DNA of 64,000 nt, from positions 310,001 through 374,000 of the forward strand of contig NZ_LIPG01000003.1 of the NCBI RefSeq assembly GCF_001905505.1, in the 5' to 3' direction. The translations under genes were made by a program, and so were the position numbers. The notes under the pieces are model-generated. The model did not search any database. It worked only from the letters and a program-made list of their open reading frames with translations, and was not told the DNA's origin. Of this stretch, positions 1 through 8,811 are shown piece after piece (the stretch's first letter is position 1; each line of letters opens with the position of its first letter). This DNA is from Streptomyces sp. CB02058. Lineage in GTDB: Bacteria > Actinomycetota > Actinomycetes > Streptomycetales > Streptomycetaceae.

Positions 1-1911
1 GAGGAGTTCGGCGTCCACGGCAGCGACGGCTTCGAGATCAGCCCGCCGAGCGCGAGCACCTGGCAGCACGGTCTGATCCCGTCCAGCCACTCGGCGATCG
101 AGGCGCAGTTCGGCCTCGCCGCCGGGTCCGTCTCGATCGCGGCCACCCAGTGGGCGAAGAACCTCAAGCGCACCCGGGTGCAGCCGTACCGGCTTGTGGG
201 ACAGGCAGGCGCCAAGAAGACGGCGAAGCCGCGGAAGTCCGCCGCGGCCGCCGCCCCCGTGGCGCCGGAGGCTCCCTCGGACAAGCTCTCCGGCTTCCTC
301 CAGAGCCCACCGGCCCTGGACCGGCTCGACGAGGCCGAACTGCTCGGCTGGTCGGTGGAGATCGTGCGTTCCGCCCGGCGCAACGGCTACCTCGCCTCCA
401 CCGCCGACGCCATCGCCGTGTTCGAGACGTCGATCCTGCTGGCGGGCATGCGGGACCGGGCCAGGCCGACCCCGTACGACTTCCAGGACGCGGCGGTCAC
501 CTGCATCGAGAAGGACACCGTGCCGGGCCGGCGCGACGTGCGCCGCCTCGTGGAGATCCTGATGGGCGGCGACCGGGTCGGCCAGGTCGGCTACGACGCG
601 CTGCCGCCCCTGGCCCGCGATGTGCACGACAGGCTCGCCCCGCTGAACCTCAAGCTCCAGCAGCGCGGAGTGCAGCGGGCCCTGCTGGACATCGCCGCCC
701 AGCAGGAACTGCGCCAGTGCTCCGACGTGCTGTGGATGCTGCGCCATCTGATGCCACCCGGCGCCGCACGTCCCATCATGGGCGAGCGGGAGCTCGGCAA
801 GCAGTCGGTCCAGGAGTCCTGGGACCTCGCGCTCGGCACCCACCAGCGGGCGCTGATCGAGCTCGGCTACGAGGGCGTCAGCATCGAGCAGGTGCTGGAG
901 CAGAGGCTGCGGCGCGGGGCGTACGCCCCCGACGCCACCACCGCGCAGGTCCTGGAGGCCGTCGAGGTCGCCCTGCTCCATCTGCGCGGCAGCCGCCTCG
1001 CGGACGAGCTGGGCACCCGTGCCCTGGAGGTGCTGGCCACCGAGCGCAGTGTCGACGGCGCGCCGGAGGTGCTGCGCCGGGTGCGCCGGCTCCTGGCGTA
1101 CTACCGGATCAGCCGTCCCGAACTCCCCTCCTGGATCGAGTCCTTCGCCAAGACGGGGTACGCGCACTACTGCACCCTCCTGCCGACGGCCTTCACCGAC
1201 GAGGACGCGACCGTCCGCCAGGTCGCCGCCATGCTGGGCTTCCTCTTCAGCATGGAGAGCCTCGCCCTGTCGCTCGGCTGCGACCGGACCCAGCTGGACC
1301 TGGCCTTCGCGCAGTCCCACCCGCAGGAGCCGTCCAGGGTGGCGCTGCTGTGGGCGGCGCAGGTGCACCTCGGCCAGCTCTCCCGCGCCGGACTGCGGGA
1401 GCGGTGCGACGCGCTGCTGGCCGACCCGCTGGTGGTGCCCGCCTATCCGCGCTACCTCAGCGGCTTCCTGCACGCCCTGGAGCCGGTGCCGCAGCTGGCC
1501 GACTTCGTCGTGGAGGCGGTGTCGAACGCGTTCGCGCGGCTTCCGGACCCGGTGCTGCTGCCGTGGCTGCCGAAGCTGATCACCACGCTGCGTTCCGAGG
1601 GTGCCGACCTGGCCCCGCTGCTGATCCGCGAGGCCGGGCGGGTCTTCCCCGGCCGCCTCGCGGCACTGGACGCCTGGGTCCCGCCGTGGCGCGCCGCCCC
1701 GGAGACGCCGGCCGCCGCCCCCGCGGCGACCGGCGGCGGCGCGGCGGGACGGTCCGTCCTGCTCGCCGCGCACCCGGAGACGTGCGACAGCCTCGCGGAG
1801 CTGCTGGGCTGCGAGGGCGCCTGGGAGACGGAGGCACCTTCGGGCGCTCTGCTCGTCGGCCGCCACCCGGAGACGGCGCAGGCACTGGAGGCGCTGCTGG
1901 CGGGGGTCTGA
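1..1911 (+). CDS. Uncharacterised large protein, C-terminal part
   Basis: The reading frame is open from base 1, so the gene starts before the window and only its last 636 residues are seen. A start near 178 would cut through a continuous frame and is not supported. The visible part begins with a small-residue-rich stretch, has a Lys/Ala/Pro-rich linker at about residues 70-90, and is then almost entirely helical (Leu/Ala/Arg/Glu-rich), ending with a short HPET-containing segment that appears twice (near 1770 and 1866). This suggests a helical-repeat scaffold. I see no catalytic motif, signal peptide or membrane segment. It may relate to the large helical partners found with AAA/vWA genes in Streptomyces, but I cannot name the family and assign no function. 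Confidence 0.75.
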   Translation, partial: EEFGVHGSDGFEISPPSASTWQHGLIPSSHSAIEAQFGLAAGSVSIAATQWAKNLKRTRVQPYRLVGQAGAKKTAKPRKSAAAAAPVAPEAPSDKLSGFLQSPPALDRLDEAELLGWSVEIVRSARRNGYLASTADAIAVFETSILLAGMRDRARPTPYDFQDAAVTCIEKDTVPGRRDVRRLVEILMGGDRVGQVGYDALPPLARDVHDRLAPLNLKLQQRGVQRALLDIAAQQELRQCSDVLWMLRHLMPPGAARPIMGERELGKQSVQESWDLALGTHQRALIELGYEGVSIEQVLEQRLRRGAYAPDATTAQVLEAVEVALLHLRGSRLADELGTRALEVLATERSVDGAPEVLRRVRRLLAYYRISRPELPSWIESFAKTGYAHYCTLLPTAFTDEDATVRQVAAMLGFLFSMESLALSLGCDRTQLDLAFAQSHPQEPSRVALLWAAQVHLGQLSRAGLRERCDALLADPLVVPAYPRYLSGFLHALEPVPQLADFVVEAVSNAFARLPDPVLLPWLPKLITTLRSEGADLAPLLIREAGRVFPGRLAALDAWVPPWRAAPETPAAAPAATGGGAAGRSVLLAAHPETCDSLAELLGCEGAWETEAPSGALLVGRHPETAQALEALLAGV

Positions 1912-2127
1912 CGGCCGGGGGAGTCCGGAGTCCGGCACGGCGCACGGCGAGAGGCCCGCTGCGCCGTGTCGCCGCGCCCTATGCGCGGTCGTGCGGTCGT
2001 GTCCGTCGTGCTGCCGTGCGCGCCGTTCCGTCGTGCGCGGACAGTTCGGCGGGCGCCGAACGACCGGACGGATAGCGTGCTGAGCGCGCCACGGGAGAGG
2101 CCCGTGGCCGACGCTGAGGAGCGGTCC

Positions 2128-2808
2128 ATGGCGGAGCTGTCCACGACGGAGCGGTCCATCGCGGAGCTGTCCACGACGGAGCTGTCCGTGGGGGAGCGGG
2201 ACCTGAAGCAGGAGGTCGCCGAGCGGTTCCGTGAGGCCAACGGCGACCATCCGATGACCGAGGCGGACGACGCCTATGCCACCGCGCAGTTCACCGTCCT
2301 GGAGCACCTCTGCGCCGTACGGGGCCGCGATGCCGACGAGGTCCGCCGGCTGATGCTGGCGGGGCGCCTTCCGCTGCCGGGATATCTGCGCTCCGACGGC
2401 GCCGAGATGGTGCCCGGCGACCTGTTCGCCCTCGCCGAGGAGGCGGGCGGCACGGACCGGCTCCAGGAGTGGTTCACCGCCCACTGGGCCGACCCGGCCG
2501 CCGGGGCGGCGGAGTGGGACGCGTACGTCGGCGGACAGTACGTCTGCCTGCACTCGGTGACCCCGGCCGGTATCCGGCGCAAGGACGAGCTGACGGCCGC
2601 GATCACCGCCGCGCCGGAGGAACCCGACGCAGGCTCGGCGCCCTGGTCGGCGCGCCTGCACCTTCTGATCGACGAGCTCGACGCACTGGAGCCCGAGTTC
2701 ACCGCATACGACCGCCTGCGCTTCGACGGGCCCACCTCCCGCGACATGTGCATCGCCGGGATGCGGGCCCGTTTCCCCCGCGTCAGCCCCGGAAGTGGGA
2801 CTTGCTGA
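2128..2808 (+). CDS. DUF6058-like protein
   Basis: This is a 226-residue protein. ATG 2128 is preferred because GAGGAG lies 6 bases upstream; the frame stays open to 1966 and GTG 2104 is an alternative. The first 20 codons are a duplicated 10-residue unit (AELSTTE repeated) from a 30-bp tandem repeat. From about residue 35 it has the layout I associate with DUF6058, an actinobacterial family sometimes annotated as natural-product-biosynthesis associated: an opening helix, a GRLPLPGYL-like strand and an aromatic-rich middle (WFTAHW, WDAYVGGQYVCL). No catalytic residues can be named. Its 3' end overlaps the convergent amidase gene by 26 bp. Family assignment is from memory of conserved phrases; function is unknown. 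Confidence 0.65.
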   Translation: MAELSTTERSIAELSTTELSVGERDLKQEVAERFREANGDHPMTEADDAYATAQFTVLEHLCAVRGRDADEVRRLMLAGRLPLPGYLRSDGAEMVPGDLFALAEEAGGTDRLQEWFTAHWADPAAGAAEWDAYVGGQYVCLHSVTPAGIRRKDELTAAITAAPEEPDAGSAPWSARLHLLIDELDALEPEFTAYDRLRFDGPTSRDMCIAGMRARFPRVSPGSGTC

Positions 2809-4159
2809 TCATGCCGTGCACGCCCGTGGTGCGGTCCACGACCTGCGAGACCTCGAAGTCCGCCGCCGCCGACAGATAGGCGTACGCCGTCGCACGGTCC
2901 ATGCCCAGGTCGTCCTGGAGGAAGTCGAGGGCGTTCACCACGGCCCGGCGCATGGCCACGTCCAGGTCGCCCAGACTGCCGGAGGCCGAGCCGTCGGGGT
3001 CCGAGAGGCCGACCGGGATCCAGGTGTCCTTCGTCTCGCCGAACGGATAGCGGTAGGCGACCGAGGGCGCGTCGCCGCTGCCCGGCTTGCACACGGTCAG
3101 CCGGAAGGTGGCACGGAGCGAACCCTCCAGCGCGGTGAGCGCGGCCTCGCCGTTGCCCATCGCGAAGTGCGGGTCGCCCATGTAGAAGAGGGCGCCCTCA
3201 GCGAAGACCGGGAGGTAGAACGCCGAGTCCTCACCCAGATGCCGAATGTCGATGTTGCCGCCGCCCAGGGTGGGCGGGATCGAGTTCAGCAGGGGGTCGG
3301 TGGGCGAGCCCGCGTCGGCGAAGGCGACACCCATCATGCCCATGTGCGGGGCCAGCGGGAAGCGCACCTTGGCCTTGCGGCCGAGCGGCAGCACCGCCTG
3401 CGCGCCCCGCGAACCCCGCTCGACCGGTGTGAACACGGAGACGTTGCCGTACTTCTCCGGATCGCCCGAGGCCCGGCCGTCGTTCGCCACCGGAGGCATG
3501 ACCTCCGCGGCCGTGATGCCGTCCGGGGCGCTCCCGTCCGTGCGACGGGCGAGCGCGCCCTTGCCGTGCCGGCTGGAGATCACTCCGTACGGCACGCGGG
3601 GGAGCAGCGACAGCGGCTCCACCTTCAGGACGTCACCGGGCTCGGCGCCCTCGACCGCGACGGGCCCGATCACCACGTGCGGGCCGTCCACATCGAAGTT
3701 CCGCGCGGTGCGGTCGTAGTCGCGGGCCACCGACACCGCGTCCTTGAGGACCCGGTCGGCGGGCACGCCCTGGGAGCGGAAGTAGGCGAGCGGATCGCGA
3801 CCCTGGTCCTCCAGCAGGCCCTCGTGCGAGAGCGTGTCCACGGTGAGGGTCTCCCCGGAGCGCATCCGCAGCACCGGATCACTGCCGAGGGCCGGCACAT
3901 AACCCCAGCGCACCTCGTCCGCGTCGGCCCGCAGATAGTGGCGGCCGTGCACCGGGCCCTTGCCCGGCTGGAGTATCTGCCCCGGGTAGGAGACATGCGG
4001 CCCGGACGAGGGTGCCGCGGATGCCTGCCCCTGCCCCGCGAGCGAGGCCGCTGCCGTCAGTGCCCCCACCCCCGCCGCGGCCCGCAACAGGCCACGCCGG
4101 CCAAGGCGATCCTTCAACTGCTCGTGCAGACCGGCCAGTTCGCCGTTCTCGACAGCCAC
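2783..4159 (-). CDS. Acetamidase/formamidase family protein, Tat-exported
   Basis: This 458-residue protein resembles the acetamidase/formamidase family, which hydrolyses short amides to ammonia and carboxylate. Features that fit are the N-terminal beta-rich part (YLRADADEVRWGY), the GDVLKVEPLSLLPR segment, the HMGMMGVAF segment and the GDPHFAMGNGEAAL segment near the C-terminus. Residues about 20-50 form a twin-arginine signal (GRRGLLRAAAG then an Ala-rich hydrophobic run ending ASAA), so export is likely, which is unusual for cytosolic formamidases. GTG 4159 is chosen because GGGAGG lies 9 bases upstream; the TTG nine bases earlier is too close to that site. The substrate cannot be read from sequence. 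Confidence 0.8.
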   Translation of the reverse strand: MAVENGELAGLHEQLKDRLGRRGLLRAAAGVGALTAAASLAGQGQASAAPSSGPHVSYPGQILQPGKGPVHGRHYLRADADEVRWGYVPALGSDPVLRMRSGETLTVDTLSHEGLLEDQGRDPLAYFRSQGVPADRVLKDAVSVARDYDRTARNFDVDGPHVVIGPVAVEGAEPGDVLKVEPLSLLPRVPYGVISSRHGKGALARRTDGSAPDGITAAEVMPPVANDGRASGDPEKYGNVSVFTPVERGSRGAQAVLPLGRKAKVRFPLAPHMGMMGVAFADAGSPTDPLLNSIPPTLGGGNIDIRHLGEDSAFYLPVFAEGALFYMGDPHFAMGNGEAALTALEGSLRATFRLTVCKPGSGDAPSVAYRYPFGETKDTWIPVGLSDPDGSASGSLGDLDVAMRRAVVNALDFLQDDLGMDRATAYAYLSAAADFEVSQVVDRTTGVHGMISKSHFRG

Positions 4160-4538
4160 GCGCAACAACCTCCCGAACGCTGGACCGCTCCGGCTCCGGA
4201 TCCGCCGGAACGATGTTCTGCCTGGTCTACGGGGCGGGTGTTACGAACGAAGATCCACTCGGATTTCCGCGCCGTAACGAGACACCCGCCGGCCGGAGCC
4301 GCGAAGGCCGGTCCCGGCACCGCCGCGAGGCAACACCGTGCGACGGCTCCCTTCCGGACCCGGGCACGCACCCGGGGCTGCGCGACTCCCGCGTATACGT
4401 CCGGCAGCCCGGCAGCCCTGCTGTTTGCCGTCCGCCAGCCAGCCAGCCAGCCCGCCCGTCCGTCCGCCCGACCGCTCGTCCGAGCCGGACCGGGACCCCG
4501 TGCCCCGCACGCGCGGGCTGCGGCTACCGTGTCGCAGC
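4160..4538. other. Divergent intergenic region with GCCA/CCGT short repeats
   Basis: This 379-bp stretch separates the divergent amidase and methyltransferase genes. Reading frames inside it are shadows. It holds a microsatellite-like run at 4434-4485: four GCCA units followed by CCGT/CCGC-type units. A TACCGT hexamer at 4525-4530 lies where a -10 element would give a leaderless or near-leaderless transcript of the gene at 4539, but no convincing -35 is visible. Confidence 0.4.
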
Positions 4539-5192
4539 ATGAACGCGGACGAATGGCTGGCGGACACCCGGAGTTCCTACGACACGGTCGCGGACAGCTA
4601 TGCCGCCCAGCTGCGCGAGGCCCTGGCGGGGGAGCCGTACCTCCGGGCGGCGCTGGCGCTCTTCGCCGAACTGGTCCACACCGCCGGCGGCGGTCCCGTG
4701 GCGGACGTGGGATGCGGCCCGGGGCACGTCACCGCCCACCTGCACGGGCTGGGCGTCGACGCGTTCGGTATCGATCTCTCACCCGGGATGATCGACGTGG
4801 CCCGACGCGACCACCCCCACCTGCGCTTCGAGGTCGGCTCGATGACCGAACTGGCGCAGGCAGACGGTTCGGTCGGAGCCCTGCTCGCCTTCTGGTCGCT
4901 GATCCACATCCCCGACGACTCGGTTCCCACGGTCCTCGCCGAGTTCCGGCGCGTGCTGCGCCCCGGCGCACCGCTGCTGCTCGGCTTCCACATGGGCGAC
5001 GAGTCACGACTGAAGACGCAGGGCTACGGCGGCCACCCGATGAAGGTCCACGTCCACCGCCGCCTGCCCGACCGGGTGACCGCCTGGCTGCGCGACGCCG
5101 GATTCACCGTCCAGGCGCAGATGCTGCTCGACCTGGACGAGAGCCTGCCGGGAGCCGTCCTGTTCGCCCGCCGGGAGGTCCCGGCGCAGTGA
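4539..5192 (+). CDS. Class I SAM-dependent methyltransferase
   Basis: This 217-residue protein has the class I methyltransferase fold in order: the glycine-rich SAM loop VADVGCGPGHVTAHL at about residue 55, an acidic residue at the end of strand 2 (FGIDLSPGM), a strand-3 acidic region, motif LLAFWSLIHIPDD at about residue 112, and FRRVLRPGAPLLLGFH at about 130. It matches the Methyltransf_11/25-type small-molecule enzymes common in Streptomyces. The start is ATG 4539; the frame is open upstream to 4338 but that part is low-complexity Pro/Arg sequence. There is no strong ribosome site, which fits a leaderless start. The substrate is unknown. It stands alone and I do not link it to the distant NRPS-PKS cluster. 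Confidence 0.85.
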   Translation: MNADEWLADTRSSYDTVADSYAAQLREALAGEPYLRAALALFAELVHTAGGGPVADVGCGPGHVTAHLHGLGVDAFGIDLSPGMIDVARRDHPHLRFEVGSMTELAQADGSVGALLAFWSLIHIPDDSVPTVLAEFRRVLRPGAPLLLGFHMGDESRLKTQGYGGHPMKVHVHRRLPDRVTAWLRDAGFTVQAQMLLDLDESLPGAVLFARREVPAQ

Positions 5193-5313
5193 CCCGGCGC
5201 GCGGACTACCCGGTCCGGGTCGCCGCCGCCGGGCAGGCCCAGGCTCTTGTCGGACCCCGCTGTTACGTTGGCACGAGGATCTTGCTTCGGTCTTCCATCT
5301 CTGGAGAGGGCGC

Positions 5314-5910
5314 ATGTACGACGAACGGCTCGCCGGGTTCTCCCGCGAGCGCCTGGACGGGCGTCCCGTGCCCGACGATCTGCGCCTGCTGCTGGTGGCG
5401 CAGTGGGAGGGGCGGACCGAATTCGCCCACCTCCTGAACCTCGAATTCTTCGAGGCGGGGGAGGTCCACCCGCTCCTGGACACCAGCTATCTGAGCGAGG
5501 AGGAACGCGCGGACCCGGAGATGCAGGCCGTCAACGCCGGAGCCGCGGAGATGGCCCGGCACGTCAAGCTCGTCGCGAAGGGCGGAAAGGGGTGGGTCGG
5601 CTACTGGCTGCACCCCGACGAACCCGCGGACCGTGCCTGGCACCTCATAGAGCTGGACACCGAGTTCACCTTCTGGAGCATGGCGGGCCTCACGCTGACC
5701 GAGGGCACCGCCGCCGAGCGGGCGGGCTATCAGGACGAGCCCGATGAGCGCATCGCGTTCACCCGGCTGGCCACCGAACTCGCCGCGCTCGGACTGCCGC
5801 TGAGCACCGAGGACTTCGACGCCCTCGACGACACCGAATACACGGTGGACCCGGAGAAGCTCATGGAGGGACTGATCGAAGCCGAACGGGAGAAGCGCGG
5901 GCTCCGCTGA
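5314..5910 (+). CDS. Hypothetical acidic protein
   Basis: This 198-residue acidic soluble protein starts at ATG 5314 with GGAGAGG upstream. It has no signal peptide or membrane segment. Segments such as GWVGYWLHPDEP and HLIELDTEFTFW recall SUKH (SMI1/KNR4) fold proteins, in which a short tryptophan-rich strand pair is typical, but the similarity is weak and I do not assign the family. It is flanked by a methyltransferase upstream and a DinB gene downstream on the same strand, with gaps of 121 and 213 bp, so an operon is not evident. Confidence 0.65.
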   Translation: MYDERLAGFSRERLDGRPVPDDLRLLLVAQWEGRTEFAHLLNLEFFEAGEVHPLLDTSYLSEEERADPEMQAVNAGAAEMARHVKLVAKGGKGWVGYWLHPDEPADRAWHLIELDTEFTFWSMAGLTLTEGTAAERAGYQDEPDERIAFTRLATELAALGLPLSTEDFDALDDTEYTVDPEKLMEGLIEAEREKRGLR

Positions 5911-6123
5911 CCGGAGAGTCGCCGACGCGGGTGTCGAGTGGCGATCGAGGGCCTGCGCCGGGCTCCTGGTAGAACCGGGGGAAGGTCCGGACGAGATCGA
6001 GATGATCGCGCTGGAGCAGTAGGGCTCGGGCACCTCACGGGGCGGGTCACGGTGCCGCCAGTCGTTGCGGGACCGCGTACGGGATCTTGAGGCCACGAGC
6101 GGCGCATGGCAGTCTCATGCCGC

Positions 6124-6726
6124 ATGATCGACGGATTCGCGAAGGACAACCTGCACGGGAGACTGCGGCGGGACCGCGAGGCGCTCCTCTGGAAACTCGA
6201 CGGCTTGTCCGAGTACGACACCCGCCGGCCTCTGACGGCGACCGGGACCAACCTCCTCGGCCTGGTCAAACACGTGGCCACTGTCGAGGCCAGGTACTTC
6301 GGCGAGGTGTTCGACCGGCCTTCCCCGGAAGCGCTGCCCCCATGGCAGGACTCCGACGGCAGCGACCTGTGGGCGACCGAGGACGAGACCCGCGAGCAGA
6401 TCATCGGGTTCTACCGGCGCACGTGGGGACACTCGGACGCGACGATCGACGAGCTTCCCCTTGACGCCCCCGGCCATGTGCCGTGGTGGCCGGAGCCTCA
6501 TGCCGACACGAATCTGTTCGCCGTCATGGTCCATGTCCTGGGCGAGTCCATCCGGCATGCCGGGCACGCCGACATCCTGCGCGAGGGCCTCGACGGCCGG
6601 ACCGGGTTGCGAGCCGAACACGAGAAGCAGATCGATGCGGAAGCCCGTGCGGCCTACTGCGCGAAGATCGAGCATGCCGCCAGGCCGGCCGCACCGGTCA
6701 ACGCTCGGTCGTCTCACGTGACGTGA
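6124..6726 (+). CDS. DinB / DUF664 family protein
   Basis: This 200-residue protein matches the DinB/DUF664 four-helix-bundle family: an early LRRDREALLWKLDGLSEYDTRRPL helix-loop, the NLLGLVKHVATVEARYFGEVF helix with the first metal-binding His, and VMVHVLGESIRHAGHADILRE with the HxxxH pair expected to complete a three-His metal site. DinB members are mostly thiol-dependent transferases using mycothiol or bacillithiol, or are uncharacterised; mycothiol would fit an actinomycete. I take ATG 6124 (MIDGF) as the start because homologues usually begin close to this helix; ATG 6106 in the same frame is possible. It is monocistronic as far as visible. Confidence 0.85.
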   Translation: MIDGFAKDNLHGRLRRDREALLWKLDGLSEYDTRRPLTATGTNLLGLVKHVATVEARYFGEVFDRPSPEALPPWQDSDGSDLWATEDETREQIIGFYRRTWGHSDATIDELPLDAPGHVPWWPEPHADTNLFAVMVHVLGESIRHAGHADILREGLDGRTGLRAEHEKQIDAEARAAYCAKIEHAARPAAPVNARSSHVT

Positions 6727-7013
6727 TGCACGTGCGGCACGATCCCGGATGCGGGCGCTCATCCGTCGAGGCATCCGGTCCGGACGCGGAGACCCCTGGC
6801 GACCCGCGCCCGGCGCAACCGGAACGCATGGCACCCCGGCGTCCTGGCCTCCCGATGACGCGAACGCGTCGGCGTCCGAGGGGAGAAGGGAGTCAGGTGG
6901 GGCGGGCCCTCGCAGCCGGCGGCCCGGCCAACCCGGCGCACCCACGAGGTGACGGCTCCAGGCCGTCTCTTCCGGATCCTGCCGGGCTCGCGGCCTGACC
7001 CGAAGGAAACGGC

Positions 7014-7811
7014 CTAACGCAGGCTGCGGATCATCGAGATCAGCAGTCCGTGGGTCTCGGCGTCGGCCGCCGCCACGAGCCCCCGGCCTGCCTGACCGAC
7101 CGGAGCGCCGTCGATTCCGGTGACCACGCAGCCGGCAGCCCGGCACACGGCGATACCGGCGGCGAAGTGCACGCTCCCGGACAGGTCACCGCCGTCGGTG
7201 ACGTAGGCGGCCCGCTTGCCGGCCGCGACCCAGGCCAACGCCAGCGTCGTGGATACGACACGCGGCCCGAACCACTCGACGAAGTCGGGGTGAGCCAGCA
7301 GGTCAACGGCCCTGAATTCCGGGGCACTCGGGAACGGCGGATCCAGATTGACGTCCACCAGCCGCGTGGCACCGGTGGGTACCAACGGGGCGTCCACCTC
7401 GTCCTGCCGCACCCAGGCGGTCTTCCCGTCGGTGAAGAAGACCTCGCCGCTGAACGGATCGGCCACAGCCGCCGCCCCGTCGCGCAGCGCCACGTTGACA
7501 GCCACCAGCATGGTGCCGGCGGCGTAGTTCAGCGTGCCGCACAGGGGATCCACCAGCCACCGACGCGCGGAGTCGGCGGCGCCGTGCTCCCCGCCTTCCT
7601 CACCGAGCACCGCGTCATCGGGCCGAGCGGCACGGATGACACCGAGGATCGCCTTCTCGGCCTCCACGTCGGCGGCGGTGGCGAAGTCGCCGGCGCCCTT
7701 GTCGATGCGGGCAAGCCGCTGACCATACATGGCGCGCACCAGGTCCGCGCCGGTACGTGCTCCGGCTATCGCGACCTCGGCATCGTCGGAACTCGCGCAT
7801 GAGTTGATCAC
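7014..7811 (-). CDS. Inositol-monophosphatase-fold protein with altered metal site
   Basis: This is about 265 residues, the usual IMPase length, when started at GTG 7811; the frame is open to 7952 but that extension looks non-coding. Family landmarks are GEEGGEHG (the GEE motif), WLVDPLCGTLNY (the WxxDPxDGTxNF motif) and SVHFAAGIAVCRAAGC (the WDxAAG motif). Two metal-ligand aspartates are replaced: DPLDGT reads DPLCGT (Cys codon TGC at 7541-7539, about residue 91), and the WD of the C-terminal motif reads VH (His codon at 7169-7167, about residue 215). The first Asp of DPLxGT and the GEE acid pair remain. The protein is likely folded but may have changed or lost phosphatase activity. It is divergent from the gene at 8018. 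Confidence 0.8.
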   Translation of the reverse strand: MINSCASSDDAEVAIAGARTGADLVRAMYGQRLARIDKGAGDFATAADVEAEKAILGVIRAARPDDAVLGEEGGEHGAADSARRWLVDPLCGTLNYAAGTMLVAVNVALRDGAAAVADPFSGEVFFTDGKTAWVRQDEVDAPLVPTGATRLVDVNLDPPFPSAPEFRAVDLLAHPDFVEWFGPRVVSTTLALAWVAAGKRAAYVTDGGDLSGSVHFAAGIAVCRAAGCVVTGIDGAPVGQAGRGLVAAADAETHGLLISMIRSLR

Positions 7812-8017
7812 GCGCCCAGAGTAACGAGGCGCAGCCGGCCTGTGCCGCATCAGCGGACAACGCGCGCAGACGCGACGAACCGCTCCGCAGTCGCCCGACG
7901 TACGCGGAATCGTGCCCACCGGTTGCAACCATCTCGGCTCCACAGGTGTCACACACTTTGTTCACATGCCGTCGTGACTCCCTCGTTCGGCAACCGTCCA
8001 CGACAGGCAGGCAGCCC

Positions 8018-8746
8018 GTGTCCCACCCGTACCCGCACCACCCGAACCAGCAGCCCCAGGACCCCTACCAGGGTCAGCCTCCGCACCAGGGTCAGGCCCC
8101 GCACCAGGGTCAGCCCCTGTACCAGGGCCAGGCCCCCTACCAGGGCCCGCCGCCGTACGTCGGTGCTCCCGGCGGATACCCGGGCGCCCCCGTTCCCCCG
8201 CAGCGGAAGTCCTGGAACGGGCGGCACACGGCCCTGGCCATCATCGGCGGCCTCTTCGGCGTCTTCTTCGTTCTCGTCGTCGTCATCGGGATCGTCGCGG
8301 GCGGAGACACCGACCCCGGCAGCACCGCATCCGACACCGCGGCGACCAGCCCCAGCGACGCGGCTGACGCGAAGCCCGGCGAGGAGGAGGCCGGCACCGA
8401 GCCGGCCGTACCCGCGAAGGAGGCGGCCGAGGAACCCGCCCCGAAGCCCGCACCGGAGAAGGAGCTGACGCAGGCCGACGAGTTCAAGGCGTTCATCGCC
8501 AAGAACGGCACTCCGGCGGAGAAGGCCGCGGCCGAGCACATCGTCAAGGTGCAGGGCGCCGACAGCGACAACGGCATCCTTGACGCAGCGGATGTCTACA
8601 CCGACTACGCGGGCGGACTCATGGGCCCGCACCAGGGTGACGGCAAGCTGCTCGCTTCCGCGTTCGCCGATTGGAAGGACTCGGACAACGGGCTCGTCAC
8701 GATCTATGACAAGGACGGAGAGCTCCTCTCCAACGGCAACTACTGA
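8018..8746 (+). CDS. Membrane-anchored protein with Gln/Pro repeat head and Ala/Pro/Glu linker
   Basis: This 242-residue protein starts at GTG 8018 (VSHPYPHH); the longer frame from 7946 lacks a good start. Residues 1-60 are a cytoplasmic low-complexity head of QGQxPxQGQ units encoded by short DNA repeats (8065-8145). One hydrophobic segment follows at about residues 75-95 (ALAIIGGLFGVFFVLVVVIGIVAG), then an Ala/Pro/Glu-rich outer linker and a C-terminal domain (about residues 150-240) with DSDNGILDAADVYTDYAGG and FADWKDSDNGLVTIYDKDGEL. This is a bitopic protein with an external soluble domain. I do not recognise the C-terminal domain, and the function is unknown. Confidence 0.7.
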   Translation: MSHPYPHHPNQQPQDPYQGQPPHQGQAPHQGQPLYQGQAPYQGPPPYVGAPGGYPGAPVPPQRKSWNGRHTALAIIGGLFGVFFVLVVVIGIVAGGDTDPGSTASDTAATSPSDAADAKPGEEEAGTEPAVPAKEAAEEPAPKPAPEKELTQADEFKAFIAKNGTPAEKAAAEHIVKVQGADSDNGILDAADVYTDYAGGLMGPHQGDGKLLASAFADWKDSDNGLVTIYDKDGELLSNGNY

Positions 8747-8811
8747 CCCCGTCCGCCCGGCGATCGTCCATAACCACGCCGGCATCCCCTTGCCGGCCCC
8801 GAGGGAGCAGC

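Noticed and set aside
2795..5437. Plus-strand frame of 880 codons opposite the amidase and through the methyltransferase
   Set aside because: Antisense or out-of-frame to two genes with clear domains; the translation is Arg/Gly/His-rich without any domain.
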